Shown here piece by piece: positions 54,375 to 64,000 of a DNA stretch of 64,000 nucleotides; position 1 is the first letter of the stretch, and each line of letters begins with the position of its first letter. The translations under genes and the position numbers were made by a program. Source of the DNA: an uncultured Pantoea sp. (GTDB lineage: Bacteria > Pseudomonadota > Gammaproteobacteria > Enterobacterales > Enterobacteriaceae). The stretch lies in the NCBI GenBank assembly GCA_913778495.1, contig CAJYVD010000019.1, forward strand, positions 1 through 64,000. Reading direction: 5' to 3'. The notes below the pieces were generated by a model, which worked only from the letters and a program-made list of their open reading frames with translations, was not told where the DNA came from and did not search any database.

Positions 54375-56042
54375 ATGTTAAAACGAATCAACGTCGTCAC
54401 CAGCCTGCTGGCGGTATTGCTGATCTTTGGTGCCCTACAGCTGCTGTCTGGTGGGCTATTTTGGCACGCCTTACAGAACGATAAAACGGCCTTTGCGGTG
54501 GCGCAAACCTCGACCAATAACGTGTCCGCGCTGTCGGATGCCTGGATTGAGCTTAACCAAACTCGCACCGTGCTGAACCGCGCGATGCTGCGTATGCAGG
54601 GCAATGCGGCGGCGCAGGCCAACGGCGGCCAGCTGGCGGCTCTGATTGCGCAAACTGAGAAGCAGTTGAGCGTGGCCGCTGAACACTATCAGCGCTACTA
54701 CAATCTGCCTTCAACGCCCGGCATGCCGGAAGCGCTGACCGAGCGGTTGGAGAACGATTACAACGCCTTCAATGACGGGCTTAAAGCGATGCTGGAACGC
54801 CTGAAGGCCAACGACTTGCAGGGCATGTTTGCGCAAAACATCGAAACCAAGCAGGTGAAGATGAAAGCGACCTATGCCGAGTGGCGCAGCGTGCAGAGCA
54901 ATCTGGCGGCCGAGGGCGTGGCGCAAAACCAGCGCGCCTTTACCAGCATGATGTGGCTGTTAGGCTCCGTCACGCTGGCGGTGGTCGTGGTGATCGTCGG
55001 CTGCTGGTTTGGCCTGCGCAGCGTACTGATTCAGCCGCTGCACCAGATGCTGGGCCACATTCGCCATATCGCCGCGGGCGATCTCACGCAGCCGATCCCG
55101 GTGGAAGGGCGTAATGAGATGAGCCAGCTGGCGTCCAGCCTGCACGAGATGCAGCAGGCGCTGGTGCGCACGGTGGGTAACGTGCGCGACGGATCGGACG
55201 CGATTTTCACCGGCGCCAGCGAAATTGCTGCGGGCAACAACGATCTTTCTGCCCGTACGGAAGAGCAGGCGGCCTCGTTGGAACAGACCGCGGCCAGCAT
55301 GGAGCAGCTTACCGCGACCGTGAAGCAGAACGCCGAAAACGCGCGTCAGGCATCGCAGCTGGCACTTAACGCGTCTGACACCGCGCGCAAAGGCGGAGAT
55401 GTGGTCGATGGCGTCGTGCGCACTATGCAAGATATTGCCGGCAGTTCGAAGAAGATTGCCGACATCATCAGCGTGATCGACGGCATTGCCTTCCAGACTA
55501 ACATTCTGGCGCTGAACGCGGCGGTGGAAGCGGCGCGCGCGGGCGAGCAGGGCCGCGGTTTTGCCGTGGTGGCTGGCGAAGTGCGCAACCTGGCGCAGCG
55601 TAGCGCCCAGGCGGCAAAAGAGATCAAAGGATTAATTGAAGACTCGGTGAACCGCGTCAACAGCGGCTCCCAGCTGGTGGGGACGGCCGGTGCCACCATG
55701 CAGGATATCGTCGGCGCCGTTACGCGCGTCACCGACATCATGGGGGAAATTGCCTCAGCTTCTGATGAGCAGAGCCGCGGCATTGACCAGGTGGGCCAGG
55801 CAGTCACGGAAATGGATCGCGTGACGCAGCAAAATGCGTCGCTGGTTGAAGAGTCCGCGTCTGCGGCGGCCTCGCTGGAAGCGCAGGCAAGCCGTCTGAG
55901 CCAGGCGGTGGCGGTATTCCGCATCCCGCGCGCCACGCAGAGCCCGCTGGTGAGCCATCCACAGATTGCACCACAAACCGTGGCGCAGCCGCGCAAAGCG
56001 GTCACCGCTGCGGCCAGCGACAGCAACTGGGAAACCTTCTAA
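54375..56042 (+). CDS. methyl-accepting chemotaxis protein, ligand unknown
   Basis: This 555-residue transmembrane chemoreceptor has TM1 (about 7-28), a four-helix periplasmic sensor, TM2 (about 192-214), HAMP, methylation helices, and the conserved signalling tip [20 protein letters not shown]. It ends in NWETF, the CheR/CheB docking pentapeptide. The sensor keeps [15 protein letters not shown], like the Tar/Tsr alpha-1 arginine helix. It lacks the QPTQ motif near alpha-4 (here [13 protein letters not shown]), so amino-acid binding may differ. CTGGAG precedes ATG 54375. It has its own promoter. Confidence 0.93.
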   Translation: MLKRINVVTSLLAVLLIFGALQLLSGGLFWHALQNDKTAFAVAQTSTNNVSALSDAWIELNQTRTVLNRAMLRMQGNAAAQANGGQLAALIAQTEKQLSVAAEHYQRYYNLPSTPGMPEALTERLENDYNAFNDGLKAMLERLKANDLQGMFAQNIETKQVKMKATYAEWRSVQSNLAAEGVAQNQRAFTSMMWLLGSVTLAVVVVIVGCWFGLRSVLIQPLHQMLGHIRHIAAGDLTQPIPVEGRNEMSQLASSLHEMQQALVRTVGNVRDGSDAIFTGASEIAAGNNDLSARTEEQAASLEQTAASMEQLTATVKQNAENARQASQLALNASDTARKGGDVVDGVVRTMQDIAGSSKKIADIISVIDGIAFQTNILALNAAVEAARAGEQGRGFAVVAGEVRNLAQRSAQAAKEIKGLIEDSVNRVNSGSQLVGTAGATMQDIVGAVTRVTDIMGEIASASDEQSRGIDQVGQAVTEMDRVTQQNASLVEESASAAASLEAQASRLSQAVAVFRIPRATQSPLVSHPQIAPQTVAQPRKAVTAAASDSNWETF

Positions 56043-56077
56043 CCCCGCTAACGTAGCTGTCCACACGGGCACACTCA

Positions 56078-56111
56078 CCGGGGCCGTCTCACTGACGGCC
56101 CCGTTTTTTTT
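56078..56111 (+). terminator. Rho-independent terminator between the receptor genes
   Basis: CGGGGCCGTC-TCACT-GACGGCCCCG forms a perfect ten-base stem followed by eight T. Each receptor gene is therefore its own unit on this side. Confidence 0.92.
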
Positions 56112-56163
56112 GCTCGCTGTCCCCGACGAACTTGTCAGCTGGTCCAACCCCTGCTACCGCGCG

Positions 56164-56190
56164 TAAAGATCCTCATGGCCGCGCCGATAA
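56164..56190 (+). promoter_or_regulatory. sigma-28 (FliA) promoter of the tsr-like gene
   Basis: TAAAGATC, 11 bases, GCCGATAA: the -10 is a perfect match and the -35 matches TAAAG. It lies 31 bases before ATG 56221. Confidence 0.92.
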
Positions 56191-56220
56191 CGCTAGAGAT
56201 CGCAAACCAATGAGGTGTTT

Positions 56221-57897
56221 ATGTTTAGTCGTATTCGTGTCGTATCCGGACTGCTGTGCGTACTGGCGCTCTTTGCCTTGCTGCAACTCTTTTCCGGCGG
56301 AGTGTTTTTTACCACGGTGAAAGCCGATAAAGATAATTTTGCCTACAACCAGCGTCTGAGCACCTTGCAAAGGGCGATGGGCACCTCTTGGGTATCGTTG
56401 GTTCAGGCGCGTAACACACTGAACCGCGCAGGCATCCGCTATCTGTTGGACAGTCAGCAGGCGGGTTCTGGCGCCTCGCTCACCGATCTGGTGGAGCTGG
56501 CGAATAAAGAGCTGAAAGTGGCGGATCAAGGCTTTGCCGAATTTAACGCCAACCTGTCTGAAAAAGGCAAATCGGCGGATAACGTCAAGACGCTGCAGGC
56601 CAACTACAACGCCTATCGTGGCGCGCTGGGTGAGCTGATCGGCTTTCTGAGCAGCGGCAACTTCAAGGGCTTTGTTGACCAGCCGACGCAATCTTTTCAG
56701 GATAAATTTGAAACCGATTACAACGCCTGGCTGAGCTACAACCTGGTGCTGGCGCAGCAGGGTGTGGACGCCAATGAATCGGCGTATCAGCGGTCAATTT
56801 GGCTAGTGGTGGGTACGCTGCTGACCACGCTGCTGGTGATTGCGCTGGTGTGGACCGGCATGCGCACCGCGCTGATCCGTCCGCTGCGTCAGAGCATCGA
56901 CCATATTCGTCACATCGCGCGCGGCGATCTTACCCAGCCGGTTAACGTGAACGTACGTAACGAAATGGGTGAATTGCTCAGCTCGCTGGACGAGATGCAG
57001 CAGTCGCTGACGCAAACGGTGCGCATTGTGCGTGACGGTTCCGACGCCATCTATACCGGCGCCAGCGAAATCGCGCAGGGCAACAACGATCTCTCTTCCC
57101 GTACCGAACAGCAGGCCGCCTCGCTGGAGCAGACCGCGGCCAGTATGGAAGAGCTGACCGCCACCGTGAAGCTCAATGCGGAAAACGCCCGTCAGGCGTC
57201 GAAGCTGGCGCTGACCGCCTCGGAAACCGCGCAGCACGGCGGCAAAGTGGTGGATGGCGTGGTGAGCACCATGAAAGAGATCTCCGGCAGTTCGAAGAAG
57301 ATTGCTGACATCATCAGCGTGATCGACGGCATCGCGTTCCAAACCAACATCCTGGCGCTGAACGCCGCGGTGGAAGCGGCGCGTGCGGGCGAGCAGGGGC
57401 GCGGCTTTGCCGTGGTCGCCGGTGAGGTGCGCAGCCTGGCGCAGCGCAGCGCCCAGGCGGCGAAAGAGATCAAAGGGCTGATTGAGGACTCGGTGAGCCG
57501 CGTTAACACCGGTTCAGTGCTGGTAGAGAGCGCAGGCGAAACCATGACCAACATCGTTAACGCGGTCACGCGCGTCACCGACATCATGGGCGAAATCGCC
57601 TCTGCGTCTGACGAGCAGAGCCGCGGTATCGATCAGGTGGGCATTGCGGTGAACGAGATGGATCGCGTGACGCAGCAGAACGCCGCGCTGGTAGAAGAGT
57701 CAGCCACGGCGGCCTCTTCGCTGGAAGATCAGGCCAGCCGACTGAAACAATCTGTTGCGGTGTTCAATATTGGTAAAGAATTCTCCGGCCAGGCCGTTAA
57801 CGTAACTACAGCGCCAAAAATGTTGCGGAATCCGGTCAGTACCGCCGCGCAACCGGCAGCGCTACGCAACGCGGACAATAATTGGGAAACCTTTTAA
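56221..57897 (+). CDS. tsr: serine-type methyl-accepting chemotaxis protein
   Basis: This 558-residue receptor has a sensor closely following E. coli Tsr: [20 protein letters not shown] (alpha-1 ligand arginines) and [20 protein letters not shown] (alpha-4 threonine region), so L-serine is the likely ligand. TM1 (about 7-30), TM2 (about 190-213), HAMP, methylation helices and the signalling hairpin follow. The end is NWETF. Its signalling half is nearly the same as that of the preceding receptor at protein and DNA level. GAGG lies before ATG 56221. Confidence 0.93.
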   Translation: MFSRIRVVSGLLCVLALFALLQLFSGGVFFTTVKADKDNFAYNQRLSTLQRAMGTSWVSLVQARNTLNRAGIRYLLDSQQAGSGASLTDLVELANKELKVADQGFAEFNANLSEKGKSADNVKTLQANYNAYRGALGELIGFLSSGNFKGFVDQPTQSFQDKFETDYNAWLSYNLVLAQQGVDANESAYQRSIWLVVGTLLTTLLVIALVWTGMRTALIRPLRQSIDHIRHIARGDLTQPVNVNVRNEMGELLSSLDEMQQSLTQTVRIVRDGSDAIYTGASEIAQGNNDLSSRTEQQAASLEQTAASMEELTATVKLNAENARQASKLALTASETAQHGGKVVDGVVSTMKEISGSSKKIADIISVIDGIAFQTNILALNAAVEAARAGEQGRGFAVVAGEVRSLAQRSAQAAKEIKGLIEDSVSRVNTGSVLVESAGETMTNIVNAVTRVTDIMGEIASASDEQSRGIDQVGIAVNEMDRVTQQNAALVEESATAASSLEDQASRLKQSVAVFNIGKEFSGQAVNVTTAPKMLRNPVSTAAQPAALRNADNNWETF

Positions 57898-57901
57898 CCC
57901 T

Positions 57902-57925
57902 TCAGGCCGCCGCAGGGCGGCCTGA
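57902..57925 (+). terminator. GC-rich hairpin after the tsr-like gene
   Basis: TCAGGCCGCC / GGGCGGCCTGA forms a strong stem four bases after the stop, without a T-run. It may only attenuate, since cheR follows in the same direction. Confidence 0.4.
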
Positions 57926-57987
57926 CTGGCAGCATCGCAGTCGCCGCATTAACGCCATTATATGAATTTGTTGCCGGGTGACCCGAA

Positions 57988-58863
57988 ATGAAGAAATCGA
58001 CGGTATTGGATCAAAGTGAATCGACAACGCTGCTGTCACAGATGGTGCAGCGTCTGCCGCTTTCAGATACTCACTTTCGTCGTATCAGCCAGCTTATTTA
58101 TCAGCGCGCCGGCATTGTGCTCGCCGACCACAAGCGGGAGATGGTGTACAACCGCCTGGTGCGCCGTTTACGCACGCTGAATATTGATGATTTTGGCCGC
58201 TATCTGGCCCTGCTGGAGCAGGATCAGAACAGCGCGGAGTGGCAGGCATTTATTAATGCGCTGACCACCAACCTGACCTCCTTTTTCCGCGAGGCGCACC
58301 ATTTTCCGATTCTGGCGGATCATGCGCGCAAACGCAGCGGCAGCTACAGCGTATGGAGCACCGCCGCGTCAACCGGCGAGGAGCCGTACTCCATCGCCAT
58401 GACGCTGGCCGAGACGCTGGGCACGGGGCCCGGAAAATTTCAGGTGCACGCCAGCGACATCGATACCCAGGTGCTGGAAAAAGCGGTGGCGGGGGTCTAT
58501 CGCCACGAGGAGCTGCGCACGCTATCGCAGCAGCAGCTTCAGCGCTTCTTTTTGCGCGGCACCGGTCCCCACGAAGGCATGGTGCGCGTGCGCAGCGAGC
58601 TGGCGGGCATGGTGAACTATTCCCAGCTGAATTTACTCAGTAATGACTGGGCATTACCCGGCCCGTTTGACGCGATTTTTTGCCGTAACGTGATGATTTA
58701 TTTTGATAAAGAGACGCAGGAAAAAATTCTGCGCCGCTTCGTACCCCTGCTGAAGCCAGGCGGTCTGTTGTTCGCCGGGCATTCGGAGAACTTTAGTCAG
58801 ATCAGTAAAGAGTTCTGGCTGCGTGGACAGACGGTCTATGGATTGACTAAGGAAAGACGATGA
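57988..58863 (+). CDS. cheR: chemotaxis protein methyltransferase CheR
   Basis: CheR methylates receptor glutamates using SAM. The 291-residue protein has the N-terminal helical domain ([30 protein letters not shown]), [12 protein letters not shown], the SAM motif [19 protein letters not shown], and [13 protein letters not shown]. Both receptors upstream carry the C-terminal pentapeptide it docks to. cheB overlaps by four bases. Confidence 0.95.
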   Translation: MKKSTVLDQSESTTLLSQMVQRLPLSDTHFRRISQLIYQRAGIVLADHKREMVYNRLVRRLRTLNIDDFGRYLALLEQDQNSAEWQAFINALTTNLTSFFREAHHFPILADHARKRSGSYSVWSTAASTGEEPYSIAMTLAETLGTGPGKFQVHASDIDTQVLEKAVAGVYRHEELRTLSQQQLQRFFLRGTGPHEGMVRVRSELAGMVNYSQLNLLSNDWALPGPFDAIFCRNVMIYFDKETQEKILRRFVPLLKPGGLLFAGHSENFSQISKEFWLRGQTVYGLTKERR

Positions 58864-59909
58864 GCAAGATCACCGTGATGTGCGTGGATGACTCCGCGCT
58901 GATGCGTCAGTTGATGACCGAGATCATCAACAGCCACCCCGACATGGAAATGGTGGCCACGGCACCCGATCCCCTGGCGGCGCGGGATTTGATTAAGCAA
59001 TACAACCCGCAGGTGCTCACGCTGGATGTGGAAATGCCGCGCATGGATGGCCTTGATTTCCTCGAAAAGCTGATGCGCTTGCGCCCGATGCCGGTGGTGA
59101 TGGTCTCCTCACTGACCGGGAAAGGCTCAGAAGTCACGCTGCGTGCGCTGGAGCTGGGTGCGGTGGATTTTGTCACCAAGCCGCAGTTAGGCATCCGCGA
59201 AGGCATGCTGGCGTACAGCCAGATGATCGCCGACAAAATTCGCGCCGCGGCGCGCGCCAGATTGCACGTGCGCACCACTATGCCCGCGCCGGTCACGCTG
59301 AAAGCGGGCCCGCTGCTCAGCAGTGAAAAATTGATTGCCATCGGTTCCTCAACCGGTGGCACCGAAGCCATTCGCCATGTGCTGCAGCCGCTGCCGGCCA
59401 CCAGCCCGGCGCTGTTGATTACCCAGCATATGCCACCGGGCTTCACCCGATCGTTTGCTGAACGCCTCAACAAACTGTGCCAGATCACCGTGAAAGAGGC
59501 GGAAGACGGCGAACGCATTCTGCCCGGCCATGCGTATATCGCACCGGGCGCGATGCACATGGAGCTGGGCCGCAGTGGCGCAAACTACGTGGTAAAACTG
59601 AACGATGGGCCGCCAGTGAATCGGCATAAGCCGTCGGTAGACGTGCTGTTCCGGTCAGTGGCGGTGAATGCAGGTCGAAATGCAGTCGGCGTGATCCTCA
59701 CCGGGATGGGCAACGATGGCGCAGCGGGGATGCTGGAAATGCACCGCGCGGGCGCCTGGACCATCGCGCAGGATGAAGCCAGCTGCGTGGTATTTGGTAT
59801 GCCGCGCGAAGCGATAGCGATGGGCGGAGCCAGTGAAGTGGTCGATTTAGGCCAAATCAGCCAGCACATGCTGGCAAAAATTAGCGCCGGACAGGCATTG
59901 CGAATTTAA
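58860..59909 (+). CDS. cheB: chemotaxis response regulator methylesterase CheB
   Basis: CheB removes receptor methyl groups and deamidates glutamines. The 349-residue protein has a receiver domain ([11 protein letters not shown], phosphoacceptor in [12 protein letters not shown]) and a methylesterase domain with Ser in [17 protein letters not shown], His in [17 protein letters not shown] and Asp in [14 protein letters not shown]. Translation is coupled to cheR. Confidence 0.96.
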   Translation: MSKITVMCVDDSALMRQLMTEIINSHPDMEMVATAPDPLAARDLIKQYNPQVLTLDVEMPRMDGLDFLEKLMRLRPMPVVMVSSLTGKGSEVTLRALELGAVDFVTKPQLGIREGMLAYSQMIADKIRAAARARLHVRTTMPAPVTLKAGPLLSSEKLIAIGSSTGGTEAIRHVLQPLPATSPALLITQHMPPGFTRSFAERLNKLCQITVKEAEDGERILPGHAYIAPGAMHMELGRSGANYVVKLNDGPPVNRHKPSVDVLFRSVAVNAGRNAVGVILTGMGNDGAAGMLEMHRAGAWTIAQDEASCVVFGMPREAIAMGGASEVVDLGQISQHMLAKISAGQALRI

Positions 59910-59948
59910 CGGGCCGGTCCTGCCGGACAAGACAACACAGGAGTAGAT

Positions 59949-60338
59949 ATGGCTGACAAGAATATGCGCTTTTTGGTAGTAGACGATTTCAATACGATGC
60001 GTCGTATTGTACGCAACCTACTGAAAGAGCTGGGTTTTAACAACGTAGAAGAAGCCGAAGACGGTGTTGATGCTCTGACTAAGCTGCGCGCAGGCGGGTT
60101 TGACTTCGTGGTTTCCGACTGGAACATGCCCAACATGGACGGTCTGGAGCTGCTGCAAACCATCCGCGCCGACGCCACGCTGAACAAATTGCCGGTGCTG
60201 ATGGTTACGGCGGAAGCGAAGAAAGAGAACATCATCGCTGCCGCCCAAGCCGGAGCCAGTGGCTACGTCGTTAAGCCGTTCACCGCTGCCACGCTTGAAG
60301 AGAAGCTGGGTAAAATTTTCGAAAAACTGGGTATGTAA
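59949..60338 (+). CDS. cheY: chemotaxis response regulator CheY
   Basis: CheY-P binds FliM and switches motor rotation. This 129-residue single receiver domain has [20 protein letters not shown], the phosphoacceptor in [14 protein letters not shown] (Asp57), the Thr in [12 protein letters not shown] and Lys in [15 protein letters not shown]. It is nearly the same as E. coli CheY. Confidence 0.97.
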   Translation: MADKNMRFLVVDDFNTMRRIVRNLLKELGFNNVEEAEDGVDALTKLRAGGFDFVVSDWNMPNMDGLELLQTIRADATLNKLPVLMVTAEAKKENIIAAAQAGASGYVVKPFTAATLEEKLGKIFEKLGM

Positions 60339-60347
60339 GGAGATGTG

Positions 60348-60989
60348 ATGAGCGACCTTCCGAAATCAACTGAAGAAGCCTCGGCACACGACATTATTGC
60401 CCGGATTGGCTCGCTGACGCGCATGCTGCGCGAAAGCCTGCGCGAACTGGGCCTGGATCAGGCCATTGCAGAAGCGGCGGAAGCGATTCCAGACGCGCGC
60501 GATCGCCTGGACTACGTAGTGCAAATGACCGCGCAAGCCGCCGACCGCGCGCTGAACTGCGTTGAAGCGGCGCAGCCACATCAAGATCAAATGGAAGCCA
60601 ACGCTAACCAGCTGAAAGGCCGCTGGGACGCGTGGTTTGAGAACCCGATTGAGTTGACGGATGCACGCGAGTTGGTTTCGGATACGCGCGCATTTCTCGG
60701 CGACGTGCCCACGCACACGGCGTTCACCAACAAACAGCTGCTTGAGATCATGATGGCGCAGGATTTCCAGGACCTGACCGGTCAGGTGATCAAGCGCATG
60801 ATGGATGTGATCCAGGAGATCGAACGTCAGCTGCTGATGGTGTTGCTGGAAAACATGCCAGAAGTCAATGCCAGCCAGCGCAAAGATGCAAACAGCCTGC
60901 TGAATGGCCCGCAGATTCATCCGGACGCACCGGGTGTGGTCTCAGGTCAGGATCAGGTTGACGATCTGCTCGATAGCTTAGGCTTCTGA
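60348..60989 (+). CDS. cheZ: CheY-P phosphatase CheZ
   Basis: CheZ dephosphorylates CheY-P. The 213-residue protein has the long helical hairpin with the catalytic glutamine region [19 protein letters not shown] and the CheY-binding C-terminal peptide [15 protein letters not shown] 60348 follows TAAGGAG. It is the last chemotaxis gene of the run; flhB does not follow as it does in E. coli. Confidence 0.96.
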   Translation: MSDLPKSTEEASAHDIIARIGSLTRMLRESLRELGLDQAIAEAAEAIPDARDRLDYVVQMTAQAADRALNCVEAAQPHQDQMEANANQLKGRWDAWFENPIELTDARELVSDTRAFLGDVPTHTAFTNKQLLEIMMAQDFQDLTGQVIKRMMDVIQEIERQLLMVLLENMPEVNASQRKDANSLLNGPQIHPDAPGVVSGQDQVDDLLDSLGF

Positions 60990-61388
60990 TCCCACGTCTG
61001 GCGACTGCCTCATCGGCACGCCAGTCGGCATCGCTGCCCGGTGGAAACCCACAGGTTTCCTCCGGCGCGGTTTCTCCACGTCGCGCCACGCGCGATTATT
61101 CCGACTTTCCTGATCCTCCTTTGGCGCCTGCGCTACCTGCGCACCGCTGTGATGCCGTTATGGATGTCACAAAGGCGCTTCATGCCTCTGCCGCTATCGA
61201 CACGTTTCCGTCCTGGAAGCACGTCGCGTGGTCTGCCATCACCGCACCGTTTCGTCGCCGGTAATCTGAATCCTTCCAGACTTGTCCTGCACGTCAGCCA
61301 GAATGTGTTAGGGTAAAGTAGTGAAATTTTGTGAGATACATCAAACTCTTCATTTCTGAAGATTCAACGGGAGTGATTATTTTCGGTC
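60990..61388. other. non-coding gap between cheZ and ychO
   Basis: About 400 bases with several open frames but none with a ribosome site or protein-like composition. Near the right end TGTGA-N6-TCAAA (61330-61345) is a one-base-off CRP-like site before ychO. No terminator with a T-run is visible after cheZ. Confidence 0.5.
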
Positions 61389-62822
61389 ATGTTACCTGTG
61401 CTTTATAATCCAAAACGTTTACCGCTGCTGATGGGGCTGCTGCTGGCCGTCGTCGCACCTGCGCGTGCTCTGGTGAGCGATACCGGGGTGCCTGACGCGC
61501 CGTTTAGCGATCCGAATCACTATCAAAAAATGGCCGCTGCGCTGCCTGAGCTGGGTTCGCAACAGGAGAGCGATGCGTTCAGTAAACGTATCGCCAGCAT
61601 GGCCAAAAGCATTGGTGAAGCCAGCCAAAATAGCGAGGGAGACAACTCCATTGGCCGTCAGGCGGGCATTTGGGCGTTTAACCATTTTCGCGATGAGGTT
61701 GCAGATCGGGTGGAAAACCAGGGACAATCGCTGCTTTCCCCCTACGGCAATGCGCAAATCGATTTTAACGTCGATATGGACGGTAATTTCAACGGCAGCG
61801 GCGCGTCGTTGCTGACGCCCTGGGCCGACCGCTATCGTTCGCTGACCTTTAGCCAGGTAGGGTTACACCAAACCGAGGACGGGCTGGTGGGCAATGCCGG
61901 GCTTGGCCAGCGCTGGATGACCGGTGATTGGCTGCTGGGCTACAACGGGTTTGTGGATCGTCAGTTCAACAGCGGTTTGCAGCGGGCGTCGCTGGGTACC
62001 GAAGCGTGGAGCGACTTCCTGCGCTTCTCTGCCAACTACTACACGCCGCTTTCGGGCTGGCGCAACCGCAATCCGTTCCAGCAGCAGCGTTTGGCGCGCG
62101 GATACGACGTGACCACGCAAGGGTATCTGCCGTTCTACCGCCAGCTTGGCATGTCCGTGAGCTGGGAGCAGTATCTGGGCAACAACGTCGATCTTTTTAA
62201 CAGTGGCAATGCCTACCACAATCCTTCCGCGCTCACGCTGGGGATCTCTTACACGCCCGTGCCATTGGTCACGTTTTCCGCCAGCCATAAAGCCAGCAAT
62301 GAGGGCGAAAGCCAGGACCAACTCGGTTTACGCCTGAACTACCGCTTTGGCGTGCCGCTGAGCCAGCAACTGAGCGCCAGCAACGTGGCGGAAGCCCGTT
62401 CCCTGCGCGGCAGCCGCTACGACAGCGTCACGCGCAATTACACGCCGGTAAGCGAGACGCGCGCGCGCAAAACGCTCACGGTATTTCTGGCAACCCCGCC
62501 GTGGCAGCTCAACGGCGGCGAGAGTCTGCCGCTCAAGCTGCAAATTCGCCACGCCAGCCCGATTACACACGTTGAGTGGCAGGGGGATACCCAGGCCCTG
62601 AGCCTCACGCCGGGTGCCAATCCGAACGATCCGCAAGGCTGGAGTATTATTGTGCCGCAGTGGGACAGCGCGGCGGACGCCAGCAACACTTATCATCTGG
62701 CGGTCACGCTGGAAGACAGTCGCGGCAACCGTGTGACCTCAAACGAGATCACGCTGCAGGTCCAGGAGCCGTTCAACATCGATTCCGGGCCGGATAGCCG
62801 CTTCGATCTGCTGGCGCCGTAG
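61389..62822 (+). CDS. ychO: inverse autotransporter YchO (intimin/invasin family, no passenger)
   Basis: The 477-residue outer-membrane protein matches E. coli YchO (formerly YchP) along its length. A signal peptide ends at PARA (about 27) and a short periplasmic helical part follows. The 12-strand intimin-type barrel has FSQVGLHQTEDGLVGNAGLG, GYNGFVDRQFNSGLQRASLG, MSVSWEQYLGNNVDLFNSGN and LGLRLNYRFGVPL. A C-terminal Ig-like domain follows (RKTLTVFLATPPWQL, NEITLQVQEPF). It has no long adhesin passenger. In E. coli it contributes to adhesion and biofilm formation. The ribosome site is poor. Confidence 0.9.
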   Translation: MLPVLYNPKRLPLLMGLLLAVVAPARALVSDTGVPDAPFSDPNHYQKMAAALPELGSQQESDAFSKRIASMAKSIGEASQNSEGDNSIGRQAGIWAFNHFRDEVADRVENQGQSLLSPYGNAQIDFNVDMDGNFNGSGASLLTPWADRYRSLTFSQVGLHQTEDGLVGNAGLGQRWMTGDWLLGYNGFVDRQFNSGLQRASLGTEAWSDFLRFSANYYTPLSGWRNRNPFQQQRLARGYDVTTQGYLPFYRQLGMSVSWEQYLGNNVDLFNSGNAYHNPSALTLGISYTPVPLVTFSASHKASNEGESQDQLGLRLNYRFGVPLSQQLSASNVAEARSLRGSRYDSVTRNYTPVSETRARKTLTVFLATPPWQLNGGESLPLKLQIRHASPITHVEWQGDTQALSLTPGANPNDPQGWSIIVPQWDSAADASNTYHLAVTLEDSRGNRVTSNEITLQVQEPFNIDSGPDSRFDLLAP

Positions 62823-62904
62823 TGTTTGCGTCCGTGAAACACCGCACAGCGGCGTGAAGATCGCGTAAGATACGGGCTCTGTTGCAGGAAAGGATGCCTC
62901 CGCT

Positions 62905-63957
62905 ATGCCCACCATTCCGCTGCCGGCGTTAACCTTATTGGCGCTGGCGATCCTCGTGCTGACGTTATGGGCGCGCGATCGCGCCCGCCACCGTCGCGTA
63001 CGCTTCTTTTTACTGGCCAGCCTGCTGCTGCTGGCGCTTGATACGGCGGGCTGGATCTGGCCAGGTTTGCTGCTGGCGCGGCTGCGCATTACGCTGGCGC
63101 TGCTGTTGCCGACGCTGGCATGGTACTGTCTCTGCCCGGCCACCGCGCGCCGCTTCTCAGGGTTATCCCTGGCACCCGTTGCGCTCGCCGTGGCGCTGGC
63201 CTGCGCGCTTCCCGCCGCCATCGATCTCCTGCTGTTTGCGCTTTATAGCGGGTACGGCGTGGCGCTGATCGCCGCAGGCCTGCGCGGCCGCCAAGGGCCA
63301 GGCTTAACGCCTATTCGCGCGCTGCCTGCAACGGGCAAGGTGGCGCTGGCGGCCGGCGGTTTTCTGCTGCTTTCCGCGCTCGGCGATCTGACGATGGCGC
63401 TGACGTTTTACTGGCATCAAGGCGCACGCGCGGCCCCGATGATCGCCACGCTGCAAACCCTGCTGCTGCCTTTTCTGACGCTCGCCATTGTGCGGGTGGC
63501 GCGAAGTTATCCCGTCTCGGCTGACGTGGCGGCTTCTGCGGCGCCTAAACCTGCCGCGGCCGTGACGACGCCCGCACAGGTGGCGCTGTGTCAGCAGCTA
63601 GATAGCCAGATGCAGGCGCAGACGCTGTTTCTGGATTCCGCGCTCACGCTGGCGCGACTGGCGCGCAAAACCGGCATCACGACGCGGCACCTGTCGGCGG
63701 CGATCAATGCGGTGCACCACTGCAATGTGTCGCAGTGGATCAACGGTTACCGCGTGCGCCACGCTTGTGCGCTTTTGCACGCAGATACCGCTTCCATCAC
63801 GGAGGTGATGCTGGCCTCCGGCTTTATCACCAAGTCCAATTTTAATCGCGAATTTCTACGGATTACCGGCCAGACGCCGAGCGCGTTTCGCCAGCAGCGG
63901 GCTTCAGCGCCGCGGTCAGAAAAGGCAGAATACGCGCCAGAGCGGCCTGATGAATAA
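62905..63957 (+). CDS. AraC-family regulator with N-terminal membrane domain
   Basis: The 350-residue protein has six or seven hydrophobic helices in residues 1-200 (LTLLALAILVLTLWARDRAR, RITLALLLPTLAWYCLCP, and more). A proline/alanine linker joins them to a C-terminal AraC/XylS DNA-binding domain (LDSALTLARLARKTGITTRH, NGYRVRHACALLH, VMLASGFITKSNFNREFLRI, TGQTPSAFRQQR). It would be a membrane-tethered transcription factor. The signal and target genes are unknown. A basic/acidic tail of about 18 residues follows the DNA-binding domain. Confidence 0.87.
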   Translation: MPTIPLPALTLLALAILVLTLWARDRARHRRVRFFLLASLLLLALDTAGWIWPGLLLARLRITLALLLPTLAWYCLCPATARRFSGLSLAPVALAVALACALPAAIDLLLFALYSGYGVALIAAGLRGRQGPGLTPIRALPATGKVALAAGGFLLLSALGDLTMALTFYWHQGARAAPMIATLQTLLLPFLTLAIVRVARSYPVSADVAASAAPKPAAAVTTPAQVALCQQLDSQMQAQTLFLDSALTLARLARKTGITTRHLSAAINAVHHCNVSQWINGYRVRHACALLHADTASITEVMLASGFITKSNFNREFLRITGQTPSAFRQQRASAPRSEKAEYAPERPDE

Positions 63958-64000
63958 CTGCCCGACCGCGCGCATCGCCATCCTGGCAAATCATACCGTC

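Noticed and set aside
61330-61345. CRP-like site TGTGA-N6-TCAAA before ychO
   Set aside because: One half-site is imperfect and flanks are not symmetric; kept only as a remark in the gap description.
63863-64000. An open frame on the minus strand entering from the right edge, ending at TAA 63863 and overlapping the AraC-type gene tail
   Set aside because: Its sequence (…ARILPFLTAALKP…) could be a real convergent gene end, but it overlaps a well-supported gene by about 95 bases and only 45 codons are visible; GC-rich antisense frames are common here. The sequence beyond 64000 would settle it.

Overview
The window is a 64 kb piece of an enterobacterial chromosome. Many proteins read as direct relatives of Escherichia coli proteins (LdcA, EmtA, YcgR, TreA, GhrA, YcdX, FumA, DcuR/DcuS, UmuDC, OtsBA, FlhDC, MotAB, CheAWRBYZ, YchO). 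Gene order differs from E. coli, and the base composition is moderately GC-rich. An Erwiniaceae-type genome (Pantoea or Erwinia-like) would fit, but that is an inference from memory of such proteins. I see no rRNA, tRNA, CRISPR array, insertion sequence or prophage.

Layout. 1-5.4 kb: the end of icd, then a mechanosensitive channel and a run of small membrane, lipoprotein and hypothetical genes. 5.4-10.3 kb: envelope and motility accessory genes: a metallo-beta-lactamase-fold protein lacking its metal motif, ldcA, emtA, an MscS-type channel, and ycgR behind a clear sigma-28 promoter. 10.3-16.2 kb: a Fur-box-controlled TonB-dependent receptor, periplasmic trehalase, ghrA and ycdX. 16.2-17.5 kb: a foreign insert carrying a RelE/ParE-type toxin and an HTH antitoxin. 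It separates ycdX from ycdY, and a decayed second copy of the ycdX 3' end lies just before ycdY. 17.5-23.9 kb: ycdY, a CoA transferase, a DMT exporter, a glutamine amidotransferase, a methyltransferase and an AldB-type aldehyde dehydrogenase.

24-34 kb is the most striking block, an apparently self-contained C4-dicarboxylate/fumarate locus. It has class I fumarase, a DASS-family transporter, a three-domain flavin fumarate reductase (OYE-like, FMN-binding, FAD domains), the ApbE flavin transferase that would load it, and the DcuS/DcuR sensor-regulator pair. A perfect FNR-type palindrome lies between the divergent transporter and reductase genes. 34-38.3 kb: msrA, an SOS-controlled umuDC pair, and a cluster of four YmgA/YcgZ/AriR-type connector genes with repeated palindromes centred on TGTACA.

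39-47.7 kb: a phosphoketolase with a possible Shine-Dalgarno-masking leader hairpin, small membrane genes, a YeiH-type transporter and otsBA (trehalose synthesis). 47.7-61 kb: the flagellar master operon flhDC with a 1 kb control region and a near-perfect CRP site. It is followed by motAB-cheAW, two tandem chemoreceptors with their own sigma-28-type promoters, and cheRBYZ. 61-64 kb: ychO, an inverse autotransporter without passenger, in the place where flhB usually follows cheZ, then a membrane-anchored AraC-type regulator.
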